From the NCBI GenBank assembly GCA_903944895.1, contig CAJATL010000380.1:1-37798 (forward strand): DNA of 37,798 nt. The letters run 5' to 3'. How positions within the stretch are numbered: position 1 is the stretch's first letter; each line of letters starts with the position of its first letter. Under the pieces are notes generated by a model, which saw only the letters and a list, made by a program, of their open reading frames with translations, searched no databases and was not told where the DNA came from. This DNA comes from an uncultured Bacteroidota bacterium. Lineage in GTDB: Bacteria > Bacteroidota > Bacteroidia > Bacteroidales > 4484-276. The position numbers and the translations under genes were made by a program. This document shows, in pieces, positions 17,037-25,222 of the stretch.

Positions 17037-17954
17037 CTAAGATAAACCTTTCACTTCCTCCAAAACCCAGTCAATCCAGGGTTCCATGCCTTCACCGGTT
17101 TTTACCGAAAGTTCAAAAAACTTCAGTTTTGGATTGATCCGCAAGGCATATTCCCGCGCCTTTGCAACATCAAAATCAACATAAGGCAACAAATCTGTTT
17201 TGTTGATGATGCAGATATCCGAAGTTTGGAACATGGTCGGATATTTTAGAGGTTTGTCGTCGCCTTCGGTTACACTGATTACAACCACCCGCTTCGATTC
17301 GCCAAGATCGAACAATGAAGGGCAAACGAGATTACCAACATTTTCGATGACTAAAATTCCATTTTCATTCATTTCCAGCTTTTTAGTTGCTTTGTGCACC
17401 ATGTCAGCATCCAGGTGGCAACCGTTGCCGGTGTTGATCTGAACCACAGGAGCGCCGGCAGCTTTAATCCGGTTTGCGTCATTCATGGTTTGCTGGTCGC
17501 CTTCGATCACATAAATTTCGGCTTTACCTTTTAAAGCGGCGATGGTCTTTTCGAGCAGGCTTGTTTTTCCTGATCCCGGTGAGCTTACGAGGTTGACGAC
17601 AAACAGTTTTTTTGCATCAAAATAACCGCGGTTTCTGGCTGCAATCAGGTCGTTCCTGTGCAGTGCATCCTCTTCGATTACTATTTGCCGGCTATGACTG
17701 TGGGGATGATCGTGGTTGTGAACATGGTCATGTTGGCCTTCACCATGTTTATGTTCGTGAAGGTGTTCATGATCGTGATGAGCATCTTCAAAATCATGAC
17801 TGTGGGCATATTCGTGGTCGTGACTGTGAACATGAAGTTCATTGCCATGGCTGTGTTCGTGAGCATGAATGTATGAATGAGGGTGTTCCTCTTCACCCGG
17901 TTTTAAAATCCTGATGGGCTGATCGTTTTGCCCGCATCCGCAAGTTCCGCACAT
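17037..17954 (-). CDS. hypB: hydrogenase nickel incorporation GTPase HypB
   Basis: 305 residues from the ATG at 17954-17952. The open frame extends upstream to 18035 but the extra residues are not family-like, whereas MCGTCGCGQ supplies the N-terminal CxxCGC nickel site (Cys2, Cys5, Cys7). Residues 24-88 hold 26 histidines in 65 residues, a Ni-storage stretch. The GTPase domain has SSPGSGKTSL (P-loop), EGDQQT, GNGCHLDADM (metal site) and NKTDLL. HypB with HypA delivers Ni to the active site of NiFe hydrogenases. HypA is the next gene upstream on the same strand. Confidence 0.96.
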   Translation of the reverse strand: MCGTCGCGQNDQPIRILKPGEEEHPHSYIHAHEHSHGNELHVHSHDHEYAHSHDFEDAHHDHEHLHEHKHGEGQHDHVHNHDHPHSHSRQIVIEEDALHRNDLIAARNRGYFDAKKLFVVNLVSSPGSGKTSLLEKTIAALKGKAEIYVIEGDQQTMNDANRIKAAGAPVVQINTGNGCHLDADMVHKATKKLEMNENGILVIENVGNLVCPSLFDLGESKRVVVISVTEGDDKPLKYPTMFQTSDICIINKTDLLPYVDFDVAKAREYALRINPKLKFFELSVKTGEGMEPWIDWVLEEVKGLS

Positions 17955-17989
17955 AATTATATATTTTTTTGGTGTAGTTTCTTTTAAAA

Positions 17990-18210
17990 GCACAGCGCAT
18001 GGCGCAAAGCGCGGAGCGCAAAAATCAAATCTCAAATCTCAAAAAACAAATCTCAATTTACAAATTGCCAGCCGGTAGTTGCCAGTCGGCAGTTGCCAGT
18101 CATTCAAAATTCAAAATTCAAAATTCAAAAATCCAATCTCCAATCTCCAATCCTAAATATGAAATCACCAATCCTAAATCCGAAATCATCAATCCTAAAT
18201 CCAAAATTCT
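17990..18210. repeat. low-complexity tandem repeats between hypA and hypB
   Basis: The 256-nt gap holds CAAATCTC repeats (about 18027-18055), near-copies of AGTTGCCAGTC (18075-18100), ATTCAAAA repeats (18103-18130) and three units of a 21-nt repeat starting AATCCTAAAT (about 18150-18205). No gene is seen. It lies inside the likely hypA-hypB operon. Confidence 0.75.
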
Positions 18211-18552
18211 CTAATCAACATTAATGGCTTTTACCCGGAGTTCCTTTCCCTGTTTGACTTCCGGGTTAAATGAACCACAAAACGGGCAAGGGTCAAAAAG
18301 GTTTTGAAGGTCAAATTCCATTTTACAATCCAGACATTGACCTCTTCCCTGGAGAAAATGAAGAACAATAACTGCTTTGTCGGCTATAGTGCCTTTAATT
18401 GCTGATTCCATGGCAAATTCCATCGCATCCAAAACAACACCCGAAAGTTCTCCAACTTCAATTTCGATTTCATTAACTACGCTGGCACCGGCCTTTTCAG
18501 CGTATTGGTCAACAATATCAATAATACTTAAGGCGATCGAAAATTCATGCAT
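18211..18552 (-). CDS. hypA: hydrogenase maturation nickel chaperone HypA
   Basis: 113 residues, normal length. It begins MHEFSIA, giving the N-terminal His2/Glu3 nickel site. The zinc-binding CxxC pairs are CLDC and CPFC in the C-terminal half (GQCLDCKMEFDLQNLFDPCPFC). It works with HypB in Ni insertion into NiFe hydrogenase. It is divergent from the zinc-ribbon gene at 18771, with 218 nt between them. Confidence 0.96.
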   Translation of the reverse strand: MHEFSIALSIIDIVDQYAEKAGASVVNEIEIEVGELSGVVLDAMEFAMESAIKGTIADKAVIVLHFLQGRGQCLDCKMEFDLQNLFDPCPFCGSFNPEVKQGKELRVKAINVD

Positions 18553-18685
18553 AACATCAGCTAATTTCCTGCAAAGGTAAATTTATCAACTTAACCAGCT
18601 TCTCAAACATCATGATTTCTTTATCTGGCCGAAAAATTCCGGCTTAAATGCATGATATGTTAAATTGTAAATATTTGGAAAATTG

Positions 18686-18718
18686 TTTGACTTTTATTGT
18701 CTGAAAATAGTATTTTAG
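18686..18718 (+). promoter_or_regulatory. promoter-like boxes for the zinc-ribbon gene
   Basis: TTTG at 18686-18689 and TATTTTAG at 18711-18718 (one mismatch to TAnnTTTG), 21 nt apart. The start codon lies about 45 nt after the likely transcription start. Confidence 0.5.
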
Positions 18719-18770
18719 CGCGTTAATCGTAAGATATTTTTTAAACGAAAATTTAAAATTTGGAGGTTTT

Positions 18771-19178
18771 ATGTCAAATCAAGTTTCTTTATTTGTTAAA
18801 TGTCCGCATTGTGATAAATCGTTTATGGATGCTGAAAACCCTATTAATGGCGAACCAAGCATCAGAATAAATATTGTTACTGCCAGCGAACGGGGCGTTT
18901 TAAGATTGTGCTCACTTTATGGGTGCTATGAACATGAAAGTGATATCGTGCTTAACGACAAAGAAATAGTAACGATTTATTGCCCTCACTGCAACAAATC
19001 ACTGATGCGCGAAGAGAAGTGTGAACTTTGCGAAGCCCCGATGGTTGGCATGAATATTAAAGTCGGAGGAAGAGTAAACATTTGTTCGCGTAATGGTTGC
19101 AGGAATCATTATGTCGCCTTTAACGATATTGCAGGCGCACTTAATAAATTTTACCACCAGTATGGGTTTAGTGGATAA
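18771..19178 (+). CDS. small double zinc-ribbon protein of unknown function
   Basis: 135 residues, with a ribosome site TTGGAGG 6 nt before ATG 18771. Two similar halves are visible: KCPHCDKSF ... LRLCSLYGCYEH (residues about 9-52) and YCPHCNKSLMREEKCELC ... VNICSRNGCRNHYV (about 66-118). Each half offers a CxxC pair and a later CxxxxC plus His. No family name is recognised. No signal peptide, so probably cytoplasmic. It is the only plus-strand gene within the minus-strand hyp cluster, which may hint at a metal-related task, but that is inference from position alone. Confidence 0.75.
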   Translation: MSNQVSLFVKCPHCDKSFMDAENPINGEPSIRINIVTASERGVLRLCSLYGCYEHESDIVLNDKEIVTIYCPHCNKSLMREEKCELCEAPMVGMNIKVGGRVNICSRNGCRNHYVAFNDIAGALNKFYHQYGFSG

Positions 19179-19187
19179 AGTTTAAAT

Positions 19188-19290
19188 TCCAAATTCCAAA
19201 TTTCAAATAACAAAATTCCAAATGGAAGATTCACAATTCTGAAGAATGATTTTTTATTGCTTTTGAATTTGGAATTTGAGATTTGAGATT
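19188..19290. repeat. inverted AAATTCCAAAT repeats between convergent genes
   Basis: AAATTCCAAATTCC near 19188-19201 and TTTGGAATTTGAG near 19266-19280 are inverted copies flanking the 119-nt gap between the zinc-ribbon gene and hypE. They may form a hairpin, and are also typical low-complexity filler of this genome. Confidence 0.5.
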
Positions 19291-19297
19291 TGCTTGT

Positions 19298-20317
19298 TTA
19301 ACATATTCTTGGGAGCATTTCACCAGCCAACATATCAATAATTCTCCGGCCGCCAACTTCGGTTTGCATCAGTACTTTGCCAGGATTAGATCCGGTAATT
19401 TCACCGATTATTGCCGATTCTTTGCCAAGCGGGTGTGCCTGTAGAACCTTCAGAATATGATCAGCATCCTTTTGGGAAACCACCATAACTACTTTTCCTT
19501 CGTTGGCCAGGTAGAGCGGGTCAAATCCAAAGATTTCGCAGGTTCCTTTCACAATTTCCTTTACAGGGATATTTTTTTCATCAATCGAAATACCCAGCTT
19601 TTTACTTTTTGCAAGTTCGCAAAGAACAGTCGCAATTCCGCCTCTGGTGGCATCACGCATAAATTTGATGCCGCCGATAATATTGAGGGCATCACCAATT
19701 AACCCATTCAGTGCCACACAATCCGAATTAATCTCCGATTTAAAATTCAACGATTCACGTGCTGCAAGGATTGCAATGCCGTGGTCGCCAACAGATCCGT
19801 TAATAATTATCTTATCCCCGTCTTCAACATTTGTCCCAAAACTGATGTGCTTTTTGTCTTCCTCCATTTCGCCGATACCTGCGGTGTTGATGAAAATCTT
19901 ATCGCATTTTCCCCTGTTCACCACCTTTGTGTCGCCGGTTACAATTTTTACACCAGCAATCTTTGCCTCTTCAGCCATGGTTTTAACGATGGTTTCGAGA
20001 TCATCCATCGGGAAACCTTCTTCGATAATAAACCCACAACTCAGGTAAAGCGGTTTTGCCCCCGAAACAGCAAGATCGTTTACGGTGCCGCAAACCGCCA
20101 GTTTCCCAATGTTTCCACCCTGGAAAAAGATGGGATCAACCACGTACGAATCGGTGGTGAAGGCGATATTTTTTTGTGATAATCCGAGAATTGCCGAGTC
20201 GGTTTGCGCATCAAGATGGTCGTTGCTGAAATATTTCACAAACAGCCCGCCTATTAAGTCGTGCGATAGTTTGCCGCCGCTGCCGTGGCTAAGAAGAATA
20301 TTTTGGTTTGATGTCAT
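19298..20317 (-). CDS. hypE: hydrogenase expression/formation protein HypE
   Basis: 339 residues, an AIR-synthase-like ATPase. It opens LLSHGSGGKLSHDLI, contains DSYVVDPIFFQGGNIGKLAV and DATRGG, and ends with the catalytic tail PRIC, whose terminal Cys339 carries the thiocarboxamide that becomes thiocyanate. HypE makes the cyanide ligand of the NiFe hydrogenase iron with HypF, and hands it over through HypC/HypD. HypC and HypF are not in this window. Confidence 0.96.
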   Translation of the reverse strand: MTSNQNILLSHGSGGKLSHDLIGGLFVKYFSNDHLDAQTDSAILGLSQKNIAFTTDSYVVDPIFFQGGNIGKLAVCGTVNDLAVSGAKPLYLSCGFIIEEGFPMDDLETIVKTMAEEAKIAGVKIVTGDTKVVNRGKCDKIFINTAGIGEMEEDKKHISFGTNVEDGDKIIINGSVGDHGIAILAARESLNFKSEINSDCVALNGLIGDALNIIGGIKFMRDATRGGIATVLCELAKSKKLGISIDEKNIPVKEIVKGTCEIFGFDPLYLANEGKVVMVVSQKDADHILKVLQAHPLGKESAIIGEITGSNPGKVLMQTEVGGRRIIDMLAGEMLPRIC

Positions 20318-20352
20318 TGTCTTTTAATTATTTTTAGGATGTCTGGTGAAAT

Positions 20353-21498
20353 TTAAAATGTGCTGTTCTTACCAAGATAAATCTGAATAAACCAAAGCCT
20401 GAACAAAGGATCAATAAACTCGATTTTGCTACCCCATAAATCAATGATTTCGCGGTTTTCGAGTGAAGTTTTAATGCGGGCGATGTTCGCTTGAACACCA
20501 AGATCATAAGTTGTTAATGTTTCTTTTGATGAAAATTGTGTTACACCATCAGCCAATGCTTTTAAAAAGCTGATTTGTTTGTTGGTAAGGTTATCGAGTT
20601 CACGCTGGAACAAAAGTGAGTTTTGAATAAGTAATTGATTTAGCGTGGTTTTAATTGTTTCAGGAGTACAGGTATCAATTGTATTCTGCCAGACATTTTT
20701 GGCAAACCATTGAACAAAATATGGATGATTTTCCATTAATTTTGCTATCCTGGAAGCCAATTCAGGCGTAATGTTTTTTTCTGTTTCGTTAAATTGTTTT
20801 ACGATGTATTCAACCCAAAACTCATCCGAAATTTTATTAAGAAACACCGTCTCGCCAAACTTGTAAAATGGCATCGATTTGCTTTCAAAGATTTCGGCAA
20901 GCATGTGTCGTTTGCTGCCGTATAAACAATAGGCCACCGTTTGGTGCTTTTGCCAGATTGACCGCAATTTTTTCTGAAAAGACAAAGATTGATCGAAATG
21001 GGCAATGTTTTGAAATTCGTCAATGCACACAACAACTTTAATTTTTTTATCTGATGAAATTTTTTGCGGTAGCTCTAATATTTCGTCCTGCGATTTTTTC
21101 AATTCCTTCCAGTCGAAGGTTATTTTAAAATCATGAAAAGGATCGAGGCCAACATTAAATCGTGGGATGAGATTGGAGAAGAATTTTTTTCCGTTTTTAA
21201 GCCAATCGTCCATTTTTGACGAGGTAGATTGAATTAATTTGGTAGCAAAAGCTTCATAAAATTCCTCTTCGCTGCGGATATTGAATAAATCAATAAAACA
21301 GAAGCGCAAATCAGGACTTTCCGTGTTAAGTTGCTCGGCAACACAATTTACCAATGACGATTTCCCCCAGCGTCGCGGCGAGATAAGTATGGTGTTGATG
21401 CCACTTGTTAAATTGAGTTTAAGATATGCTGATTCTTTCTCCCGGTTTATAAAATTTTCTCCTTCGGCTAATTTGCCAAAAACAAACGGTGCTTCCAT
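20353..21498 (-). CDS. AAA-type P-loop ATPase, archaeal-ATPase-like family
   Basis: 381 residues from ATG 21498-21496; a TTG at 21516 is also in frame but lies within the -7 box. Walker A is SPRRWGKSS (about residues 40-48 in this numbering) and Walker B is VVCIDEFQN. The C-terminal part (about 280-381) looks like a winged helix (ALADGVTQFSSKETLTTYDLGVQANIARIKTSLE) followed by RLWFIQIY. Proteins of this STAND/archaeal-ATPase type are common, mobile and of unclear role. It interrupts the run of hyp genes between hypE and hypD, has its own promoter-like box and an unusual repeat array upstream, so it is probably not a maturation factor. Confidence 0.8.
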   Translation of the reverse strand: MEAPFVFGKLAEGENFINREKESAYLKLNLTSGINTILISPRRWGKSSLVNCVAEQLNTESPDLRFCFIDLFNIRSEEEFYEAFATKLIQSTSSKMDDWLKNGKKFFSNLIPRFNVGLDPFHDFKITFDWKELKKSQDEILELPQKISSDKKIKVVVCIDEFQNIAHFDQSLSFQKKLRSIWQKHQTVAYCLYGSKRHMLAEIFESKSMPFYKFGETVFLNKISDEFWVEYIVKQFNETEKNITPELASRIAKLMENHPYFVQWFAKNVWQNTIDTCTPETIKTTLNQLLIQNSLLFQRELDNLTNKQISFLKALADGVTQFSSKETLTTYDLGVQANIARIKTSLENREIIDLWGSKIEFIDPLFRLWFIQIYLGKNSTF

Positions 21499-21513
21499 GG
21501 TTAAATGTTTCGG

Positions 21514-21545
21514 CAAAAGTACAACACAACTTTGTGTTTCACAAC
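21514..21545 (-). promoter_or_regulatory. promoter-like boxes for the ATPase gene
   Basis: On the minus strand TACTTTTG (21521-21514) matches TAnnTTTG exactly, and GTTG (21545-21542) is a weak -33 box 20 nt upstream. The predicted leader is only about 10 nt. The spacer lies inside the palindromic repeats at 21525-21584. Confidence 0.5.
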
Positions 21546-21584
21546 TTTGTGTTACACAAAAATGTGTTGCGGAAAAATGTATTG
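21525..21584. repeat. four 15-bp palindromic tandem units upstream of the ATPase gene
   Basis: Units: CACAACTTTGTGTTT (21525-21539), CACAACTTTGTGTTA (21540-21554), CACAAAAATGTGTTG (21555-21569) and CGGAAAAATGTATTG (21570-21584). The first three each contain a CACA...TGTG palindrome and neighbouring units form further ones (TTTGTGT-T-ACACAAA). The array covers the promoter spacer, as an operator would. Confidence 0.75.
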
Positions 21585-21643
21585 AAATCCTTTATTCTAC
21601 GGCTCGCTTTTTCTTGCACAATTTAGGTAAACTTCATTCATTT

Positions 21644-22729
21644 TCAACCCTCCCTATTATACCGATACCACGCGTGGCAGGAGCCTTCGCTCGAAACCAT
21701 GCAGGCGCCAACCGGGTTTTGTGGGGTGCATGCTTTGCCATAGAGTTTGCAATCTTTTGGCAATTTAAGTCCTTTTAAAATTTCTCCACAGATGCAGCCT
21801 TTGGGTTCGATGGTTTTTTCGATTTCGACGGGAATCATCTTTTCGGCATCATATTTCGAAAATTCATCTCTTAATTTTAATCCGCTGAGTTTTAAAATGC
21901 CAAGCCCACGCCACCAGTCATCGCGAAGTTCGAAAACATCGTACATCAGTTTTTTTGCTTTTACGTTGCCTTCGGGCTTTACGGCACGGGTGTATTGAAT
22001 TTCGACTTTAAGGTCGTTTTCTTCCATTTGTTTTACCAGCATATAAATTGATTGCATTAGATCAACCGGTTCGAAGCCTGAAATTACGCAGCCAAGTTGG
22101 TATTTTTCGGCGATGCCGTTGTACATTTCGGAGCCTGTAATTGTGCTCACATGGCCGGGACCGATGTAACCATCGATTTTTACACCTTCGTCGATGAGGG
22201 CGGCCATGGCAGGCGGCATAATTTTATGCGAACTCAGCAGAAAGAAATTTTTAAGCCCGAGTTGCTGAGCCATCATGATTCCTGCTGCGCTGGCTGGTGC
22301 CGTCGTTTCGAAGCCAATTCCAAGAAAAACAACTTTTTTGTCTGTATTTTTCTTCGCAATTTCGATGGCTTCCATAATCGAATAAACAATCCTGACGTCG
22401 GCGCCTGCGGCCTTTTCCCGGTCGAGGGATGAAGTTGAACCCGGCACCCTGATTAAATCGCCAAAAGTGGTGATGATAACCTCCGGAAGCCTTGCCAGTG
22501 CGACTGCGTGATCGATAAAACTGCGGCTCGACACGCAAACCGGGCATCCCGGCCCAGAAAGCAATTTGATGTTTTCGGGCAGGAGCGAGGGAATTCCAAA
22601 CTTCTGGATTGACATGGTGTGGCCGCCGCAGACTTCCATCAAGCGGATTGGCTTTGTCGAAATTTCCTTAATTTTTCCGGCAATTTGCAGCACTAATTCC
22701 TTATTCCTGTATTCGTCGATGTACTTCAT
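21644..22729 (-). CDS. hypD: hydrogenase maturation protein HypD
   Basis: 361 residues. HypD is the iron-sulfur scaffold on which Fe(CN)2CO is built. Conserved blocks are present: VCGGHTMSI near residues 38-46, LSGPGCPVCVSS near 57-68, GIGFETTAPASA, GPGHVSTI, CVISGFEPVD, CICGEIL and the C-terminal CMVSSEGSCHAWYRY with cluster-ligand cysteines. It is the most upstream hyp gene in this stretch, and followed (towards lower coordinates) by the ATPase. Confidence 0.96.
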   Translation of the reverse strand: MKYIDEYRNKELVLQIAGKIKEISTKPIRLMEVCGGHTMSIQKFGIPSLLPENIKLLSGPGCPVCVSSRSFIDHAVALARLPEVIITTFGDLIRVPGSTSSLDREKAAGADVRIVYSIMEAIEIAKKNTDKKVVFLGIGFETTAPASAAGIMMAQQLGLKNFFLLSSHKIMPPAMAALIDEGVKIDGYIGPGHVSTITGSEMYNGIAEKYQLGCVISGFEPVDLMQSIYMLVKQMEENDLKVEIQYTRAVKPEGNVKAKKLMYDVFELRDDWWRGLGILKLSGLKLRDEFSKYDAEKMIPVEIEKTIEPKGCICGEILKGLKLPKDCKLYGKACTPQNPVGACMVSSEGSCHAWYRYNREG

Positions 22730-22746
22730 GATTGATTTGTGTATTT

Positions 22747-22840
22747 CGCTAAGCGCTTAGCGCAGAGCGCTCTGCCATTTGTTATTTGAGATTTTGTGAT
22801 TTATGAAAGTCGCTAAGCGCTTAGCGCAGAGCGCTCTGCC
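22747..22840. repeat. duplicated 30-bp double palindrome
   Basis: Identical 30-bp copies lie at 22747-22776 and 22811-22840. Each joins two perfect palindromes, CGCTAAGCGCTTAGCG and GCAGAGCGCTCTGC, sharing the central GC. The copies sit in the 127-nt gap between hypD and mqnD. A weaker relative (GCGCAAAGCGCGGAGCGC) is at 18002-18019. Confidence 0.8.
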
Positions 22841-22856
22841 CTTTGTGATTTGAGGT

Positions 22857-23702
22857 TTATTTTGGTTTGATAAATAAATCTTTTGAAACAGGCTTAGTTA
22901 GCCCATTTTCCAGCGATTTTTCATACAACAACCTGATTGCTTGTTTTCCTTTATCACCAAGTTCCAATGTAAAATTGTTCACATAAAGTCCGATATGTTT
23001 GTACATAACTTCTTCCTCCATTTCCTGGGCATTTTGTCGAATAAAATCATAAGCCGATTGCGGATTTGCGAAAGCAAATTCGATGCTTCTCCTCAAAATA
23101 GCATCAATTTTATGGATCAGGGTTTCACCTAAATCGCGCCTGACAATAATTCCTCCAAGAGGGACGGGCATTCCGGTCAGGTTTTCCCAATATTCGCCAA
23201 GATCAACAATTTTATGCAAACCGCGTGAAGCGTAAGTAAAACGGTTTTCGTGGATAATCAGTCCGGCATCAACCTGCCCTGTTAAAACGGCGTTTTCGAT
23301 ATCCGAAAACAGCATCTCAACTTTGTTTGTGGCCTTTGGAAAAGCAATCGTGAAAAGCAGGTTAGCAGTGGTGTTTTTGCCCGGAATAGCAATTTTTAAA
23401 TCTGGAATTTCATCAATGATGAAAGGCTTTTTGCTGATGAGCAGCGGGCCGTTATTTTCTCCAAGCGCTGCTCCTGAATTGAGCAAAACATAATCTTCGG
23501 CAAGCGAAAAAAAAGCATTAAACGAAATTTTGGTCATTTCGATGGTTTTCGAAAAGGCTCTGCGGTTCAGCTCTTCAACATCTGCTAATATGTAATCGAA
23601 CTGCAAACCTTGCGTATCAATTTTTTGATGAACCATCGCATCAAAAATAAAGGTGTCGTTGGGACAGGGTGAAAAGCCGAGGGAAATATTTGTTTTATTC
23701 AT
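22857..23702 (-). CDS. mqnD: 1,4-dihydroxy-6-naphthoate synthase
   Basis: 281 residues. It starts MNKTNISLGFSPCPNDTFIF, the hallmark SPCPNDTF of MqnD, followed by a periplasmic-binding-protein-like fold (VDAGLIIHENRFTYASRGLHKIVDLGEYWE and GGIIVRRDLG). MqnD converts cyclic dehypoxanthine futalosine to 1,4-dihydroxy-6-naphthoate in the futalosine menaquinone pathway. Its start overlaps the 3' end of mqnB by 8 nt. Confidence 0.95.
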   Translation of the reverse strand: MNKTNISLGFSPCPNDTFIFDAMVHQKIDTQGLQFDYILADVEELNRRAFSKTIEMTKISFNAFFSLAEDYVLLNSGAALGENNGPLLISKKPFIIDEIPDLKIAIPGKNTTANLLFTIAFPKATNKVEMLFSDIENAVLTGQVDAGLIIHENRFTYASRGLHKIVDLGEYWENLTGMPVPLGGIIVRRDLGETLIHKIDAILRRSIEFAFANPQSAYDFIRQNAQEMEEEVMYKHIGLYVNNFTLELGDKGKQAIRLLYEKSLENGLTKPVSKDLFIKPK

Positions 23703-24399
23703 TTTCGATAGTTGATTTATTCAGATCATCAAGAATTTTAAGTGTGGTTGAGGTTAGATTTTTTACGGCGATCGGAATGTTCCAGCGGGATTTATCGCGT
23801 TCTTCGACAAAGTTGGAAATCGCCCGTATCTGCGCACAGGGAATTTTTTCGATAAGACAACCATAAAGAAAAGCAGCGCCACCCATGGTTTCGATATCCG
23901 GGTGAAATTGCTCTTTTATCTGTAAAATCGAATTAGTTTCACCATGAACAGTGTTGGCAGTTATACCGGTTACCTGCTTTAAATTTTGAATGCCGGATTT
24001 TGTAAAATCGGTTTGATTTATCAAAAAACCGGAACGAAAAGGAAAACTGTCAAAATCGCTGAAGTGAAGATCGGACGCAGTTAAAAAGCCAGCCGATGTC
24101 AATGCACCTATTTCCGAAAACTGATCTTTAATCACATTAACAACTTCGCCGATGGGAATTTCCGGTCTGAAGCTACCTGCAATGCCGAGGTTTAGCGCAA
24201 AGTCATAGTTCTTCCATGAAAGGTATTTTCCAAGCCAGAAAGCCTTTGCAACCATCCCGATGCCACTGATCAGGAGGTCGGTTTTTAACTTTCCAAGTTG
24301 AAACGAGCTCAGTTTCCCATCAGTAAAAAATGGTTTCCCAAGCGCTTCAACGAGCGGAAGGACTTCATGTTTAGTGGCAGATAAAATCAGAATGTTCAC
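23695..24399 (-). CDS. mqnB: futalosine hydrolase
   Basis: 234 residues from GTG 24399-24397. A nucleoside-phosphorylase/MTAN-like fold: ILILSATKHEVLPLVEALG, LLISGIGMVAKAFWLG, LNLGIAGSFRPEIPIGEVV, ETMGGAAFLYGC and IRAISNFVEERDKS match futalosine hydrolases. It removes hypoxanthine from futalosine. Operon with mqnD. A -7-like box TACTTTTG is on the minus strand at 24429-24422, 23 nt before the start. Confidence 0.92.
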   Translation of the reverse strand: MNILILSATKHEVLPLVEALGKPFFTDGKLSSFQLGKLKTDLLISGIGMVAKAFWLGKYLSWKNYDFALNLGIAGSFRPEIPIGEVVNVIKDQFSEIGALTSAGFLTASDLHFSDFDSFPFRSGFLINQTDFTKSGIQNLKQVTGITANTVHGETNSILQIKEQFHPDIETMGGAAFLYGCLIEKIPCAQIRAISNFVEERDKSRWNIPIAVKNLTSTTLKILDDLNKSTIENE

Positions 24400-24539
24400 T
24401 TTTGGCGTTTTTGTCAGGCTTCAAAAGTACACAATAAACATTTTTAAAAGCATTAACATATTCCGAAATGACAATTTGTACCTTTAAACTATTCGGCAGA
24501 TTTTTTGTTTAAGTTTCCGAAATTTAAAAAATTAAAAAT

Positions 24540-25217
24540 ATGACATACTTATTGATTTTTGGGGTTTTCATGCTGTTGAGCTGGTTGGTTCAGATGCGCA
24601 TGAAATCGAAATTTGATAAATATTCGAAGGTGCCGCTGATGAATGGAATGAGCGGAAAGGACATTGCCGAAGCCATGCTTCGTCAGAATGGCATTACCGA
24701 TGTCCGGATTATGTCGGTTGAAGGCCAGCTTACCGATCATTATAATCCTTTGGACAGAACGATTAACCTTAGTCCCAATGTTTACAACGGACGCAGTGTG
24801 ATGGCAGCCTCGGTGGCAGCCCATGAAACCGGTCACGCCCTGCAACATGCAACGGCTTACATGTGGCTCCAAATGCGCTCGCAACTGGTTCCGATCGTAA
24901 GCATCAGTTCACGTTGGGTGCAGTGGATTTTGCTGGCAGGTATTCTGATGATCAATATTTTTCCATCACTTTTACTCATCGGAATTATCTTGTTTGGATT
25001 GACCACACTTTTCAGTTTCATAACTCTTCCAGTCGAATTTGATGCTTCAAATCGTGCCCTGGCCTGGTTGAGCAGCACCGGAATGATCAGGGGAGAACAA
25101 CACGAAATGGCAAAAGACGGACTTCATTGGGCAGCCATGACCTACGTAATTGCTGCATTAGCCTCGCTTGCAACGCTGATGTATTATGTGATGATTTTTT
25201 TAGGAAGAAGGGAATAG
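24540..25217 (+). CDS. zinc metallopeptidase, YugP family
   Basis: 225 residues. An N-terminal helix (2-18), then AAHETGHALQHA with the zinc motif HETGH at residues 95-99, then two or three hydrophobic helices (about 115-160 and 195-220). LPVEFDASNRALAWL is also conserved in this family (neutral zinc metallopeptidase 2). Integral inner-membrane protease; substrates unknown. Divergent from mqnB. Confidence 0.9.
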   Translation: MTYLLIFGVFMLLSWLVQMRMKSKFDKYSKVPLMNGMSGKDIAEAMLRQNGITDVRIMSVEGQLTDHYNPLDRTINLSPNVYNGRSVMAASVAAHETGHALQHATAYMWLQMRSQLVPIVSISSRWVQWILLAGILMINIFPSLLLIGIILFGLTTLFSFITLPVEFDASNRALAWLSSTGMIRGEQHEMAKDGLHWAAMTYVIAALASLATLMYYVMIFLGRRE

Positions 25218-25222
25218 GAAGA

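Noticed and set aside
17612-17914. Plus-strand open frames over hypB
   Set aside because: They mirror the His-rich repeat of hypB (CAT/ATG codons read on the opposite strand) and have no family features.
17955-18035. N-terminal extension of HypB
   Set aside because: The CxxCGC nickel motif belongs right after the start, and the extra 27 residues come from low-complexity sequence.
19188-19290. Riboswitch or structured RNA between the zinc-ribbon gene and hypE
   Set aside because: The pairing comes from AAATTCC-type low-complexity words that recur in other gaps of this window.
21517-21643. Small hypC gene between the ATPase and hypD genes
   Set aside because: The 127-nt gap is too short and no MCLAxP-type start is found on the minus strand there or in the other gaps of the cluster.
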